Positions 1-8,149 of a stretch of DNA of 64,000 nucleotides are shown piece after piece; position 1 is the first letter of the stretch; every line of letters begins with the position of its first letter. The stretch is from Prorocentrum cordatum (taxonomy: Eukaryota; Sar; Dinophyceae; Prorocentrales; Prorocentraceae): assembly GCA_963575745.1 (NCBI GenBank), contig CAUYUJ010003980.1, forward strand, positions 317,143 through 381,142. The letters run 5' to 3'. Below the pieces are notes generated by a model. It searched no databases, was not told where the DNA came from, and saw nothing but the letters and a program-made list of their open reading frames with translations. A program made the translations under genes and the position numbers.

Positions 1-540
1 GCGTTCGCCAACTGTTCCAGGAACTTCGGATGCTGTCGTGCCATGTAGACCTTTGCGGCGCCTCTGTTCCAGTACCCAATCATTTCTTGACAAAAATGTA
101 AATACATTCATATACCCACGAGCATCTTCTTCCGTAATTTGATTCTTTTCAAAGATCCAGGCTGCGGGGTATTCGTCATACATATATGGGTGTGACGTGG
201 AGGCAGTGGGTGAATTCAGAAAAGTACCCTCCTCCGCGCGCATGCTCATCTGGCCATCGGTGTTGATCATCAGTACCGTGTGCAGCATGTCGCGTTCAGA
301 TATCCCACTGTTGCCGCTGCGCATGCTTACGCGGCTCTCAGTTCTGCGCTGACCGCGTGAACGAAGATCTCGCCCATGTGGCATATATGAGTGCGAAGAC
401 TGAAGCCACTGAGCACTCCTGCCGGTAGCCCTTTCCATGCGCCTCAGCCATGTGTCATTCACTGGTACCGAAGGTGGAGCCGATCGAGCAGGTGTCCCTG
501 CGTTGCTGTCGGTCTCTGCTACCAGTGGAATAGGTACGTC
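1..540 (-). CDS. Element A polyprotein, 3' part running off the window
   Basis: Reading the minus strand from base 540 to base 1 gives 180 codons without a stop, so the frame leaves the window. It begins one frame away from the RING-finger ORF that stops at 539-541. The switch lies in a 15-nt copy (545-559) of the 14-nt micro-palindrome that elsewhere encodes Ala-Gly-Thr-Pro-Ala; the extra base explains the frameshift. Another copy (488-501) lies inside this frame in the usual phase. The rest is rich in Ser, Arg and Met, with a C-terminal stretch containing Tyr, Trp and acidic residues (around YEYP... at 110-160 nt). I do not recognise a family. It is probably the continuation of the RING-containing polyprotein. 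Confidence 0.55.
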
Positions 541-1468
541 AGTAGCAGGTGCCCCCTGCAAGTGTAGCTGCCTCCGTTACTAGCCCCACATTGACCAGTG
601 ATGCAGGCAGCCCCGCGGGAGTCGTCGTCGATGCAGCCGCGGTGCTGTTCATCATGGCCGTAACGCGGTTGAGCTCTTCATGGAGGTCCCTGAGCTCGTT
701 CGCCCTCTGGAGAATGTCATCATGACGATTATGTGATTCTTGATCTCCAGCAAGGGCGTAGTGGAACTCGGCAGCAATGAGGCCAACACCCCTGCAGATA
801 GCACAGGGGGCCTCGCTCGAGGAACCTTCCATGTTTCCAGCCAGCTGCCTATCCACATGAGCGCGTACCACACGATCCCAGCATTGTGCGTGGAATATGT
901 GGCCGCACTGGAGGCGCCAGATCTTGTCGTGATTCATGAACAGGTCCAGGCATATGGCACACCTACTGAAATCGCCGTCACTGATGATGGGCGGCGTTGC
1001 CGCTGGCCTGATGTGCATCTGACGCTCCAGGGTGGACTCTCCGGCTTCGAATCGAATAAGTGATAACGTCGGCAGCTGCATTGATGCAGCCATGGTTGGA
1101 CTGCTCGCAGGTGTCCCTGCTATAGTGCGGTTCGCAGGCTGCCCTTCGCGGCTCAGCATTCTGCTGGCCTGACGATCCTGATGTCGGCGCTGCCGCGTGG
1201 CCTGCATCGCCAAATTGGCTTGCTGCGCCTCGCTTATGGCCTGGATTTCAGGGCGCATCTCTCCCATGGTCGGCGGCAGCACTAGGCCTGGGGCCTGCTG
1301 CTGCACATCTTGATCCATGGGGGGAGCCAGATAGCCATAGTGAGGTATCTGTCCTGGCACACCTGACGCATATCCTGAGCCACGTGTCAACTGCGACTGG
1401 TAGAATTCGGCGGCCGTCGCCCGAACATATGGATTTTTCGGGCTGTGTTCCCACCCGAGCAGCACCAC
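539..1468 (-). CDS. RING-H2 finger segment of element A polyprotein
   Basis: The 309-codon frame carries a clear RING-H2 finger at residues 170-225 (about 794-961): C170-x2-C173-x14-C188-x-H190-x2-H193-x2-C196-x25-C222-x2-C225. In other proteins this fold binds two zinc ions and usually recruits E2 enzymes for ubiquitin transfer; activity here is inferred only. The N-terminal half is low-complexity (Gln, Pro, Met) with two micro-palindrome peptides (EGQPAN, IAGTPA). The listed first codon is GTG, so this is the middle of a longer frame, not a true start. It lies downstream of the Tpt1-like domain on the same strand and ends in a frameshifted micro-palindrome. Probably part of one retroelement-type polyprotein; a captured host RING gene is the alternative. 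Confidence 0.7.
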   Translation of the reverse strand: MVLLGWEHSPKNPYVRATAAEFYQSQLTRGSGYASGVPGQIPHYGYLAPPMDQDVQQQAPGLVLPPTMGEMRPEIQAISEAQQANLAMQATRQRRHQDRQASRMLSREGQPANRTIAGTPASSPTMAASMQLPTLSLIRFEAGESTLERQMHIRPAATPPIISDGDFSRCAICLDLFMNHDKIWRLQCGHIFHAQCWDRVVRAHVDRQLAGNMEGSSSEAPCAICRGVGLIAAEFHYALAGDQESHNRHDDILQRANELRDLHEELNRVTAMMNSTAAASTTTPAGLPASLVNVGLVTEAATLAGGTCY

Positions 1469-1574
1469 TCACCTGCGCATGATAATCAGGAAAGAATGGA
1501 TGATCCATTGGCGCTGCCGTTGGACGATCAGCAGACGTTGGATCGTAAGTCGGATGGCTGAAGAATGCTGTCAC

Positions 1575-2336
1575 CTAACCAAACCGATTGGGGTTGTCCA
1601 GCGAAGGATTTGAATCCGGAACATACTCCCACGGCGGCATCCAGTTGGCATTAGGGTGGTCGATGCCATCCCTCCGCATGCTCTGAGCGGCCTCACGCAT
1701 CTGCCGGTGCATCCATTCCTGCTGACCAACTAAAGTACTCTGTATGGCGCACTGGTCAGAAATAGCAGGTTGCCCTGCAATTGGACGTGGCGATGCAAAT
1801 GGCGATGTCGCCTGTAGAGCCTGGTAGAGCTGCGGGTCCATACGAATACTTTGGAGCCTCGCCTGCAGACTGTCGTTGCTCCCAACAATTTGTGGAATAC
1901 CAAATGGTGTAGTAGCTCTGCTCATAGGAGCGACTGAAGCAGGTTGCCCTGAAGGTACTGGCAGCTGTTGAACCTGAGCACGCCACGGATCGTTGGCGTA
2001 CAAAGTATCAGTAGGCGTAATACCACTTGGTGTAATACCTGTCACATCAGCGCTCGGAGCCTGTATCCATGATCCATCATATCCCCCTGCAGGTGTCCCC
2101 GCATTGTATGCGTCCATGATGAGCACGCGTGAGAATACAATCGGAATTGGATCGGGACACTTCAAGTTGTAGGGGGTATCTGGAATAAACCAATTCCTCA
2201 AAGATGATGCATCATTGCGAATTTCGAACATCTCATCAATTCTAATACTCGTGTACGGCTGGTTGTCGCCCTTCAAAGATAAGGGATTCATCCATATCTG
2301 TCCCGCACGATTGCACTGACAAGCGTGAGTTGGCAA
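1575..2336 (-). CDS. Element A polyprotein linker between Tpt1-like and RING segments
   Basis: A 253-codon minus-strand frame joins the Tpt1-like segment (overlap 2242-2336 in another frame) to the RING segment. It is Gln/Pro/Ala-rich and disordered in character, ending in a Pro/Asn-rich stretch. Three micro-palindrome copies are read in the same phase: 1765-1778 (IAGQPA), 1939-1952 (SGQPA, degenerate) and 2089-2102 (NAGTPA). No catalytic motif or membrane segment is visible. Amino-acid use matches the flanking frames, so I read it as an interdomain linker of the same polyprotein. Confidence 0.5.
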   Translation of the reverse strand: MPTHACQCNRAGQIWMNPLSLKGDNQPYTSIRIDEMFEIRNDASSLRNWFIPDTPYNLKCPDPIPIVFSRVLIMDAYNAGTPAGGYDGSWIQAPSADVTGITPSGITPTDTLYANDPWRAQVQQLPVPSGQPASVAPMSRATTPFGIPQIVGSNDSLQARLQSIRMDPQLYQALQATSPFASPRPIAGQPAISDQCAIQSTLVGQQEWMHRQMREAAQSMRRDGIDHPNANWMPPWEYVPDSNPSLDNPNRFG

Positions 2337-3069
2337 GCAAGATCCCGATCAGCTGGACGACGTGAGTGGGAGGGATCCTGCCATTGCGGCCTGCTGTCAT
2401 GACGATGTCGTTCGCCGAGCGCCATGCTGGAATATTGTCCCGGATCACGTTCTGCAGGCTAATCATGATCAGGTCCTCGGAATCCATACGTAAACCAGAT
2501 TGGATTCTGTTGTCGCCAGGAAGGTATGGGCATCCATGTGCGAACTGTCTGCCCCTCTTCTTACTGGTGTCGTCGGCGCGGCAAGATAAACCAGTGCTGA
2601 GAATACTTGGTATATTCTCCCATTGAGCTCAATCAATGAAATACCGAGGTGCCCCAGGTGCTGATAGGTCAGTGATCCTCATATATAGGGATATAGGGAT
2701 TCAGGGCACCTGATACCAAGGCTGCTGTGCCCGTCGGTCGGGCGGATGAAGTAGGCGTCGCATATCGGAATACCTCATCTTCTTGATCTGCAACCTGTCC
2801 TGTTTCATTCCGGACTCATCTATCATGCCGATGAGCTCCAACACAGCATAGGCCTGATACGCCCAGTGACGATGTTTGAGCAGGTGGCGTACCGTGTCGA
2901 GATGATTGGGGCGGTACCTTTCGCATCCTTCTGCAGGCCATGTATTGAGTAGCTGCGATAAGTCTGCCCAACCGTCGTACTCGTCATATGTCGTAACCTC
3001 ACGAATAAATATGTCTGACAAGCGACCATTCTGTGAAATGGCGTGTGACGGAGGGCTGTTGTCAGCCAC
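2242..3069 (-). pseudogene. Tpt1/KptA-like RNA 2'-phosphotransferase domain, broken
   Basis: Two fragments together look like the Tpt1/KptA fold, which removes a 2'-phosphate from spliced tRNA using NAD+. The N-terminal part (3069-2701) has the winged-helix-like pattern RLSDIFIREV...DGWADLSQLL. The C-terminal part (about 2640-2242) reads WENIPSILSTGL, then HGCPYLPGDNRIQSGLR, then DNIPAWRSANDIVMTAG and G.IPP, which closely follows the order of family motifs (..I...GL, H.A.GLPG....SG.R, DGI.F.RSAN.VILTPG). Stops at 2701-2703 and near 2616 break the frame. The usual Arg-His pair of the LRH motif appears as Arg-Glu, and the QGHS motif is not evident, so activity is doubtful. It sits between Gag-type and RING segments. 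Family assignment is from memory of motifs, not a search. Confidence 0.6.
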
Positions 3070-3135
3070 CCAGACACCTCGCGTTGATCTTCATATTTGA
3101 ACCTCGGCCTGCGAACATTGTCCGTGCTGAGGGTG

Positions 3136-4071
3136 TCATCCAAATATTCCTTCTGTGAATCCAACGTGAGGGCGGGGCGCTTCCGCAGGATGTTGCGCGC
3201 TGTTTGGCGCGCGCGCACCTTCGCCAGAATGGGCAGCAGTGTCCATGATGTTGCATTGCACCGCCATGTAGCGATCAGCTCCATCATCATTCCGCGGATG
3301 ATATGCTGGATTGATCTTCGTGCGGTTGCCGGTGCGCATCCTGTCCCAGTATTCCTTGCATTCCGGCGGTACCTCCAGCGCAGGGGCAGGCTGCCCCGCT
3401 GGACTGTTAGCAGGTTGCCCCGCAGAACTCTGGGCCGGTTGCCCCGCAGAGCGTGGGGCAGCCTTTGGCGCTGGCGCTGCAAACGTTGCTGCGCTCGCAG
3501 CCGATGCGGTAGCACCAGTAGACCCTCTGGGCGTCCTTGGAGTTCCTTGCGGGGTACTGATGTCGAAGTCCTGGTGCTTCTTTTCCTTGTTGTAGGACTC
3601 GACATCCTTGTCCCTGGGCACTGCTCCTGATACTTCTGGTGTAGTAGCAAGGAGCTTCGCAGTATGCCGCGTGGGAGACGCGCCCCTTGTTCTTGCTCCC
3701 AAAGTAGGCGTCCATCCTGACCTGTGCGTCCGACGAGGTGCAGGGCCGCGACGTGGCACAGGCTCTTTTGGAGTAGGCGCACTGGTGCCCTGGAATCTGG
3801 CTGCTGCGGCGGACACTGCTGGCCCTCTAGATCGTTGTCGATCAGCGCGTTGCTCGGCAGGTTGCCCCGCGCATCTCTTGCTGCCCCCAGGATTAGGATC
3901 ACCTGGGCTCTTGCGCTTCTTCTGCTTCTTGGGCTTAGGATGATCAGGGCCCAGAGATGGACTTATTGCACCAGAATCGGAATCAGAAGACGAGGGAAGT
4001 TCGATCGTTTCTGGCTTCGGCTTGGGCGCTGCCTCTGCCGTAGATGACCCTGCCGGTGCCCGGGGGGGCAC
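3136..4071 (-). CDS. Low-complexity linker of element A with five micro-palindrome peptides
   Basis: This 311-codon frame is Pro/Ala/Ser/Lys-rich and probably disordered. It contains the densest run of the micro-palindrome: 3386-3399, 3410-3423, 3434-3447 and 3857-3870, read as AGQPA in the same phase, with three copies within 62 bases (SAGQPAQ, SAGQPAN, PAGQPAP). The C-terminal 80 residues are more normal in composition (YWDRMRTGNRTKINPAYHP...). No enzyme motif is recognised. It lies between the zinc-knuckle region and the Tpt1-like domain on the same strand. Confidence 0.5.
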   Translation of the reverse strand: MPPRAPAGSSTAEAAPKPKPETIELPSSSDSDSGAISPSLGPDHPKPKKQKKRKSPGDPNPGGSKRCAGQPAEQRADRQRSRGPAVSAAAARFQGTSAPTPKEPVPRRGPAPRRTHRSGWTPTLGARTRGASPTRHTAKLLATTPEVSGAVPRDKDVESYNKEKKHQDFDISTPQGTPRTPRGSTGATASAASAATFAAPAPKAAPRSAGQPAQSSAGQPANSPAGQPAPALEVPPECKEYWDRMRTGNRTKINPAYHPRNDDGADRYMAVQCNIMDTAAHSGEGARAPNSAQHPAEAPRPHVGFTEGIFG

Positions 4072-4297
4072 CGCCGATAACGCTTCGTGGGACCTCGGTC
4101 AGGATTCAGGTCGTCACCACCTGGCCTCCTGAGAGCCATAGTTTTAATAGGTACTTTCTCTTTCCCACCAAGTAGGTACTTACCTGCGCCGCGCCTTTCG
4201 GCTATGTAAGTAGTGATCCAGCCCGCACCTTGAGCAGGGTAAACGATCCGCCTGCCAGTGGAGAGCCCCGTGTCTCTGGTGACGACGCAATCAGGGT

Positions 4298-4985
4298 TCA
4301 TCGGAGCATCAGTCTCACATGTAATATCCGTGATACCCGAATCACTTGATTCACCGCCGCCAAGGGCGGCTTCCGCAGGATGAACGTAGGATGAACTCCT
4401 TCAGCCATTTCAGCATCTTCATCTTCATCTTCGTAAGCTTCTGGTTGGCTTTCTTCTTCTGATGAATGATCGGCAGGTTTCCCTGCGTGCCAATCGCGAT
4501 TGGGCTGCGCCAGATAATGAGTAGGTAACAAGTTATGCCAAATCGCTTCTGTGTACTCAATCTCTATAGTTGTAGCAGGGGCGTAACCATTGTCCGGCAA
4601 CTGCTCGTCATACGGTAACCATTTTTCATATTGGGAACAGCGCAGCCACCCCGACCATTTCCATGTGACCAAACCCACTGTGATCTTTCGAACTTCGGGC
4701 TTCTTGATGGGCGTCTCATGGGACAGCCAAGCCCGCGATCTGCATAGCCGGGGCATGTGCAGCAAACGCCTCTGTAGCGCTTTCGATCCTCGATGATGGC
4801 TTTTCGTTATCACGCACGACCATCTTTTCCTGCGATATCGTCTGTCCCTTCTTCGTGCGAATGATAGCGCCAGCGTCATTTCGCTTGGCCTGACGAAGAG
4901 AATACCAGTGTCGAATTTGATATTCGTTCCAGCCTTGGTTCAACCGGTATTCCATCGTCTCTGCAGGTTTATATTGACGAGCCAA
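4298..4985 (-). CDS. Element A polyprotein segment, unknown, two overlapping frames
   Basis: Two overlapping minus-strand frames (4985-4716 and 4879-4298) look like one coding stretch broken by a frameshift near 4720-4870. The first carries a basic aromatic patch (QGWNEYQIRHWYSLRQAKRN); the second has Trp-rich sequence (VTWKWSGWLRC) and an acidic tail of Glu/Asp repeats near 4420-4440. A micro-palindrome copy at 4473-4486 reads AGKPAD. The composition fits a folded domain followed by an acidic linker. I do not recognise a family. The position, between the zinc knuckle and the Tpt1-like domain, is where copia elements would carry protease or integrase, but no such motif is seen. Confidence 0.4.
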
Positions 4986-5005
4986 TCCAGGTTTACTCCA
5001 GCCTT

Positions 5006-5761
5006 TTAAACGCTGTACTTGGCCCTCTGGATATTCTTCTCCTCGACGTTGATCGCCTTGAGGCGGGCTCCCCCGCGGGCGTTCCCTCCTTGGGGGGGGG
5101 CGCGCGCTTTTGACGCCTGCCCTGGCGGGTCACTTGAAGTTCCCGCCCCAGGGGGATGAGGGCGCTGACCGCCGCTCGAAAGAGCACCGCTGGAGCGGGC
5201 TCGCACCCGATCTGGGGATGGACTAGGAGCTCGACCGCGACGTATCATACGGCCATCATCTCCCTGTTCGTCCTCGTCGCCCATTGGCGAGAGACTTGGA
5301 TCGTCATGACATTTCATCTTCCTTATCAAGGGTAGGCGGTTTGGCGCTCGCCCCGGACTGCTCGCGGACCGACCTAATGCAACAAAAGTATACTGAAATT
5401 CTTCATTATGCCCAAGCACATATTGAATGCGTTCAGATAGGTCACCAGCGTCGCGCGGGATTCCCCGCAATGGATCATCATTGATCGATTCTGTGTTTGT
5501 CGGACTTCCAATCACCCGGGGATAAAAGCATCGCATGCACTTCTTCACCTGTTGCAGGAATGGTAGAATCTGAGACCGCGGGTGCCCCCACCATGCCACA
5601 ATCACCTTCGGCGGGCATATGGAAGTTCTCGACAAACTCAATATCTGCAGGTTGCCCCGCGATGGGTGCACCCAGCCACTCTGCCAAGTCGATGTCGTTG
5701 TGGCCAGCGAACACCTCCTCGAACAGCTCGTCGGCGTAATTCTCGAGGGTCGCACTGGCAC
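5006..5761 (-). CDS. Element A polyprotein linker after zinc knuckle
   Basis: A 251-codon frame overlapping the zinc-knuckle frame in a different register. Its middle (RIQYVLGHNEEFQYTFVALG) looks structured; the C-terminal third is Arg/Ser/Pro/Gly-rich. Codon-level continuity with the upstream frame suggests a frameshift near 5480. No catalytic motif is visible. It is most likely the C-terminal continuation of the Gag region. Confidence 0.4.
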   Translation of the reverse strand: MPVRPSRITPTSCSRRCSLATTTSTWQSGWVHPSRGNLQILSLSRTSICPPKVIVAWWGHPRSQILPFLQQVKKCMRCFYPRVIGSPTNTESINDDPLRGIPRDAGDLSERIQYVLGHNEEFQYTFVALGRSASSPGRAPNRLPLIRKMKCHDDPSLSPMGDEDEQGDDGRMIRRGRAPSPSPDRVRARSSGALSSGGQRPHPPGAGTSSDPPGQASKARAPPQGGNARGGARLKAINVEEKNIQRAKYSV

Positions 5762-6047
5762 TTAGATACCTGGCAGCCATGAAATGAATGACCGTGGCTG
5801 AGCCGTCGGCAGGGTCGGCCAAAAGTGACCCCCAGTCAACATACTGCATGCCGGAGTCTGTTAGAGCCAAATGTATTGACGGACCCCTGCCGCTTCCATC
5901 ACCTTGGGGGCATTCGCGTCGGAAATGTTGCGCGCTGTGACATATGTCGCACTCCAGGGTTCTACCGCTGACATATTTTGGATTTCCCCGTCGTCCTTTA
6001 CCTCTACCGGATGTATGCCTACGGTTTCTGCCAGCGCCTAAACACAT
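5478..6047 (-). CDS. gag: Gag nucleocapsid segment with CCHC zinc knuckle
   Basis: The 189-codon frame has a canonical retroviral-type zinc knuckle C33-x2-C36-x4-H41-x4-C46 (CDICHSAQHFRREC) preceded by a basic Gly/Arg/Lys tract. Such knuckles bind the element RNA in nucleocapsid-type proteins. After it comes an acidic, normal-composition region, and a micro-palindrome copy (5647-5660) read as IAGQPAD. It follows the Gag matrix/capsid-like ORF and its basic tail on the same strand, in the order expected for copia-like Gag. Frameshifts separate it from both neighbours. Confidence 0.7.
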   Translation of the reverse strand: MCLGAGRNRRHTSGRGKGRRGNPKYVSGRTLECDICHSAQHFRRECPQGDGSGRGPSIHLALTDSGMQYVDWGSLLADPADGSATVIHFMAARYLSASATLENYADELFEEVFAGHNDIDLAEWLGAPIAGQPADIEFVENFHMPAEGDCGMVGAPAVSDSTIPATGEEVHAMLLSPGDWKSDKHRIDQ

Positions 6048-6132
6048 TTCTTCACACTGGGGCCCAGTGAGCGACGCTAGGAATGCTAGTATGCCTCTAC
6101 CATGATGTCGTCGCCGACGCTTATTTTTGCCT

Positions 6133-6490
6133 TTATTTCCACCCGTGCCTCTTCCTTTTAAGTGTCCGCCGTGCCATGCGTCTTACCCTTCTGACTGGTT
6201 TCTTCATGGACCTCCGCCAACGGCGCTTGTGTTTTTGATAGCCCACAAATAACCAATGAGTTTGCTGCTCTTCAGTGAGGTATGTAGGCATATCAGAGTA
6301 GGTCCAAAGCGGTAGCTTCATCATCAGAAGACGCATCGGTATCGGTGCCGGAGTCGAAGTCGGACTCGGCGGGTTGCCCCGCAGAGCCCATTAGGGTCAT
6401 AGATTGTACAGGGGAGACCGCGTCGGGCGGTTCCCTAGATCTGGCCCAGGGGTCTTGCGACCCCGAGGCCGTTCCGCCATTCTGAGCCAA
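6133..6490 (-). CDS. gag: Gag C-terminal acidic linker and basic tail
   Basis: Two overlapping frames (6490-6293 and 6336-6133). The first is acidic (DFDSGTDTDASSDDEA) and has a micro-palindrome copy at 6369-6382 read SAGQPAE. The second runs from YSDMPTYLTEEQQTHWLF to a strongly basic tail (KRRWRRSMKKPVRRVRRMARR). This order (acidic stretch, aromatic/helical patch, Arg/Lys tail before the zinc knuckle) is one I associate with dinoflagellate copia Gag. The frame switch lies around 6300-6330. Basic tail is presumed to bind nucleic acid. Confidence 0.55.
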
Positions 6491-6615
6491 CAGTGTAGTG
6501 GCCTCAGTCGGCGCTATATCATCCTTCCAGACGTTGTTAGCAGGTTGCCCTGCGTTGGCCTCTGTATGAAAGGTCTCGGTTCGGTGACCGTGACTAAAAA
6601 TACCACTGAAAAATA

Positions 6616-7236
6616 CTAAGAAAAGGTCTCGGTTCGGTGGCCAGGGGTCCTCTCAGCTATGTGTGCAAAAGACCTCATACGTTCGAGTAGAGCGTCAAAT
6701 TGTGCTTGGTGCCTCGGCATGTGGTGGTTCAGAGGCTGCAAGAGCTGCTGTGCCCGCGACGTCCCCACCCCCAGAGCTCTGAATAATATTATTGTTAAAA
6801 TCTGGAAATTGGGGATGTTGAAGCTGGCGGTTTCGGCTTCGTAGCGGGCTATCTCGAACCGTGCTAACGTCTGGTCGATTCGCTCTCCCGCATGGACACG
6901 AAAGTCGATGAGAGCCGTGCCAGAGTTAAGTTGGCGTTCCTCTTCTAGGTTCTCGAACTTCATACTTAAGAGGAACATAATGTAGGTGACGCCGTCGGCG
7001 TGGCGACCACCTATATTGACACCAAAATTGTTGATTGCTGGGGGAGCTCTCATGGTTATGGTCCGTGCGAGCCCTCCAAGACCGCGCTGTGGGGCGGCGG
7101 CCTGCTGGGAGGGCGTCATGTTGCCTGTGGTCACATTGATCCAAGCGTGTACCTCGCGGACAAAGTGGCGAAATGGTACTTGACCGGCAGGGTCCCAGTG
7201 GGGGCCAGCCGTTCTAGTGTCGTCTCCGCCCCGCAT
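6616..7236 (-). CDS. gag: Copia-like Gag (capsid-type) protein of element A
   Basis: The 206-codon frame resembles the Gag of dinoflagellate copia-like retrotransposons: an FxxFVREVHAW start, a helix-rich middle with GGLAR, a DGVTYIMFLL segment, the run ERIDQTLARFEIARYEA, and a C-terminal LLQPLNHHMP...IAERTPG. Gag forms the particle that packages element RNA. The frame starts inside the upstream ORF 7214-7843 in another register. A micro-palindrome (6540-6553) follows just downstream. Most of the domain appears intact, with no internal stop over 206 codons. The family call rests on remembered motif order. Confidence 0.65.
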   Translation of the reverse strand: MRGGDDTRTAGPHWDPAGQVPFRHFVREVHAWINVTTGNMTPSQQAAAPQRGLGGLARTITMRAPPAINNFGVNIGGRHADGVTYIMFLLSMKFENLEEERQLNSGTALIDFRVHAGERIDQTLARFEIARYEAETASFNIPNFQILTIILFRALGVGTSRAQQLLQPLNHHMPRHQAQFDALLERMRSFAHIAERTPGHRTETFS

Positions 7237-7843
7237 ATGTCACACCGCACATCCAAGAGTGACCCACATGAGCCCAAAGATAGTAGCCCCAATCCACTGG
7301 CCTCGTAGGTCGTAGTTGGGTGTAGTCGGTGGAGACTTGTGTTTTGTCGTCGTGAGTCTGCGCGGGGTCGGAGGCCGCAGTATGTCGTATCGCATGTTTC
7401 AGTGCATTATGTATTCGAAAAAATCCAATTGGAGTAGGTGGGTGGACTTCAGGAGTGTAATAGCGCAGGGATGTAGGATATGAGTAAGAGTCCTCCGCTG
7501 GAGCAGAGGTGTCGCTGCAAGTTTCCTTGCGGTACTGCGTAGCTATGTACATTCCTCCGCGCAATGCCACTGCATCCTGATGTTCCACCATATCTGTAGT
7601 CCACCAGATAGTGCCGTGGATGGTGAGGAGTAGAGCAAGAGCTGACCACCATAGGCCAGCTCCGCTACCAAGTTTGCAGGGGGCTGGAAGGCCCAGCCAA
7701 CAGCTTCGCCTCAGGCGAAGCCAAGCTCCCGCTCTGTTGTATCGTAGTAACGATAGTCCCAGTACAAGAGGAGATGCCATCTCAAGTAAGAGGGGATACC
7801 TTTTAGTCTCGATAGCGATTGTGTGCCTCGCGGTGAGGCACAA
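7214..7843 (-). CDS. Leader ORF at the 5' end of element A, possible membrane segment
   Basis: A 209-codon frame at the 5' end of the minus-strand element. It has one plausible hydrophobic segment (GLWWSALALLLTIHGTIWW) followed by a polar region with an acidic/Thr-rich patch; no family is recognised. It overlaps the Gag frame by about 20 bases. Twenty bases upstream of its first codon, at 7863-7872, the minus strand reads TTGGCTCAAG, identical to the last 10 nt of the dinoflagellate spliced leader. Several short hairpins lie in or just before it. Coding status is uncertain; it may be leader sequence rather than protein. Confidence 0.35.
   Translation of the reverse strand: MCLTARHTIAIETKRYPLLLEMASPLVLGLSLLRYNRAGAWLRLRRSCWLGLPAPCKLGSGAGLWWSALALLLTIHGTIWWTTDMVEHQDAVALRGGMYIATQYRKETCSDTSAPAEDSYSYPTSLRYYTPEVHPPTPIGFFRIHNALKHAIRHTAASDPAQTHDDKTQVSTDYTQLRPTRPVDWGYYLWAHVGHSWMCGVTYAGRRRH
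7704..7841. repeat. Two short hairpins at the element A 5' end
   Basis: CTTCGCCTCAGGCGAAG at 7704-7720 is an 8-bp perfect stem with a 1-nt loop. Around 7818-7845, GATTG-TG-TGCCTC and GAGGCACAATC form an 11-bp stem with a 2-nt bulge around the loop GCGGT. Both are similar in style to the micro-palindromes inside the coding frames but differ in sequence. Confidence 0.55.
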
Positions 7844-7862
7844 TCAAATCTGGGCGGCCGGC

Positions 7863-7872
7863 CGCTTGAGCC
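7863..7872 (-). promoter_or_regulatory. Possible spliced-leader remnant upstream of element A
   Basis: The minus strand reads TTGGCTCAAG, a 10-nt match to the 3' end of the conserved dinoflagellate spliced leader, 20 nt before the leader ORF. Such remnants are known where spliced mRNAs were reverse-transcribed back into the genome. Ten bases can occur by chance at roughly the 10% level across both strands of a window this size, so this is suggestive only. Confidence 0.3.
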
Positions 7873-8149
7873 AAGGCGGCCGCGGGCGCACGCTCGCTTC
7901 CACCCCTTGCGTCCCCCAGCTCGCTTTAGAGTCCACGAGGTTTCCAAGATGGCCCAAGAAGCCTCCAAGACGGCTTTCAGGTAGCCCACCAGAGACCCTA
8001 GACAGGCCAGGACGGACCCAGACGGCCTCAAGGTGGCCCAAGACGATATCCGGAGAGATCCAGCATTTCCTACGCGAACCCCCGAACGACACAAGACATC
8101 CCCACGTTAGCCTCGAGAGGACCCCCCAGATAGGCCACGAAGGCACCAA

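Larger units (their letters stand above)
488..6553 (-). repeat. 14-nt micro-palindrome family, 14+ copies in element A
   Basis: Plus-strand consensus GCAGGTTGCCCTGC (or GCAGGTGTCCCTGC, GCAGGTTGCCCCGC); copies at 488-501, 545-559 (15 nt), 1107-1120, 1765-1778, 1939-1952, 2089-2102, 3386-3399, 3410-3423, 3434-3447, 3857-3870, 4473-4486, 5647-5660, 6369-6382 and 6540-6553. Read on the minus strand they encode AG(Q/T)PA in the same phase almost every time. Each is a GCAGG...CC(T/C)GC hairpin, with the unpaired centre TTGC/TGTC. Confidence 0.85.
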
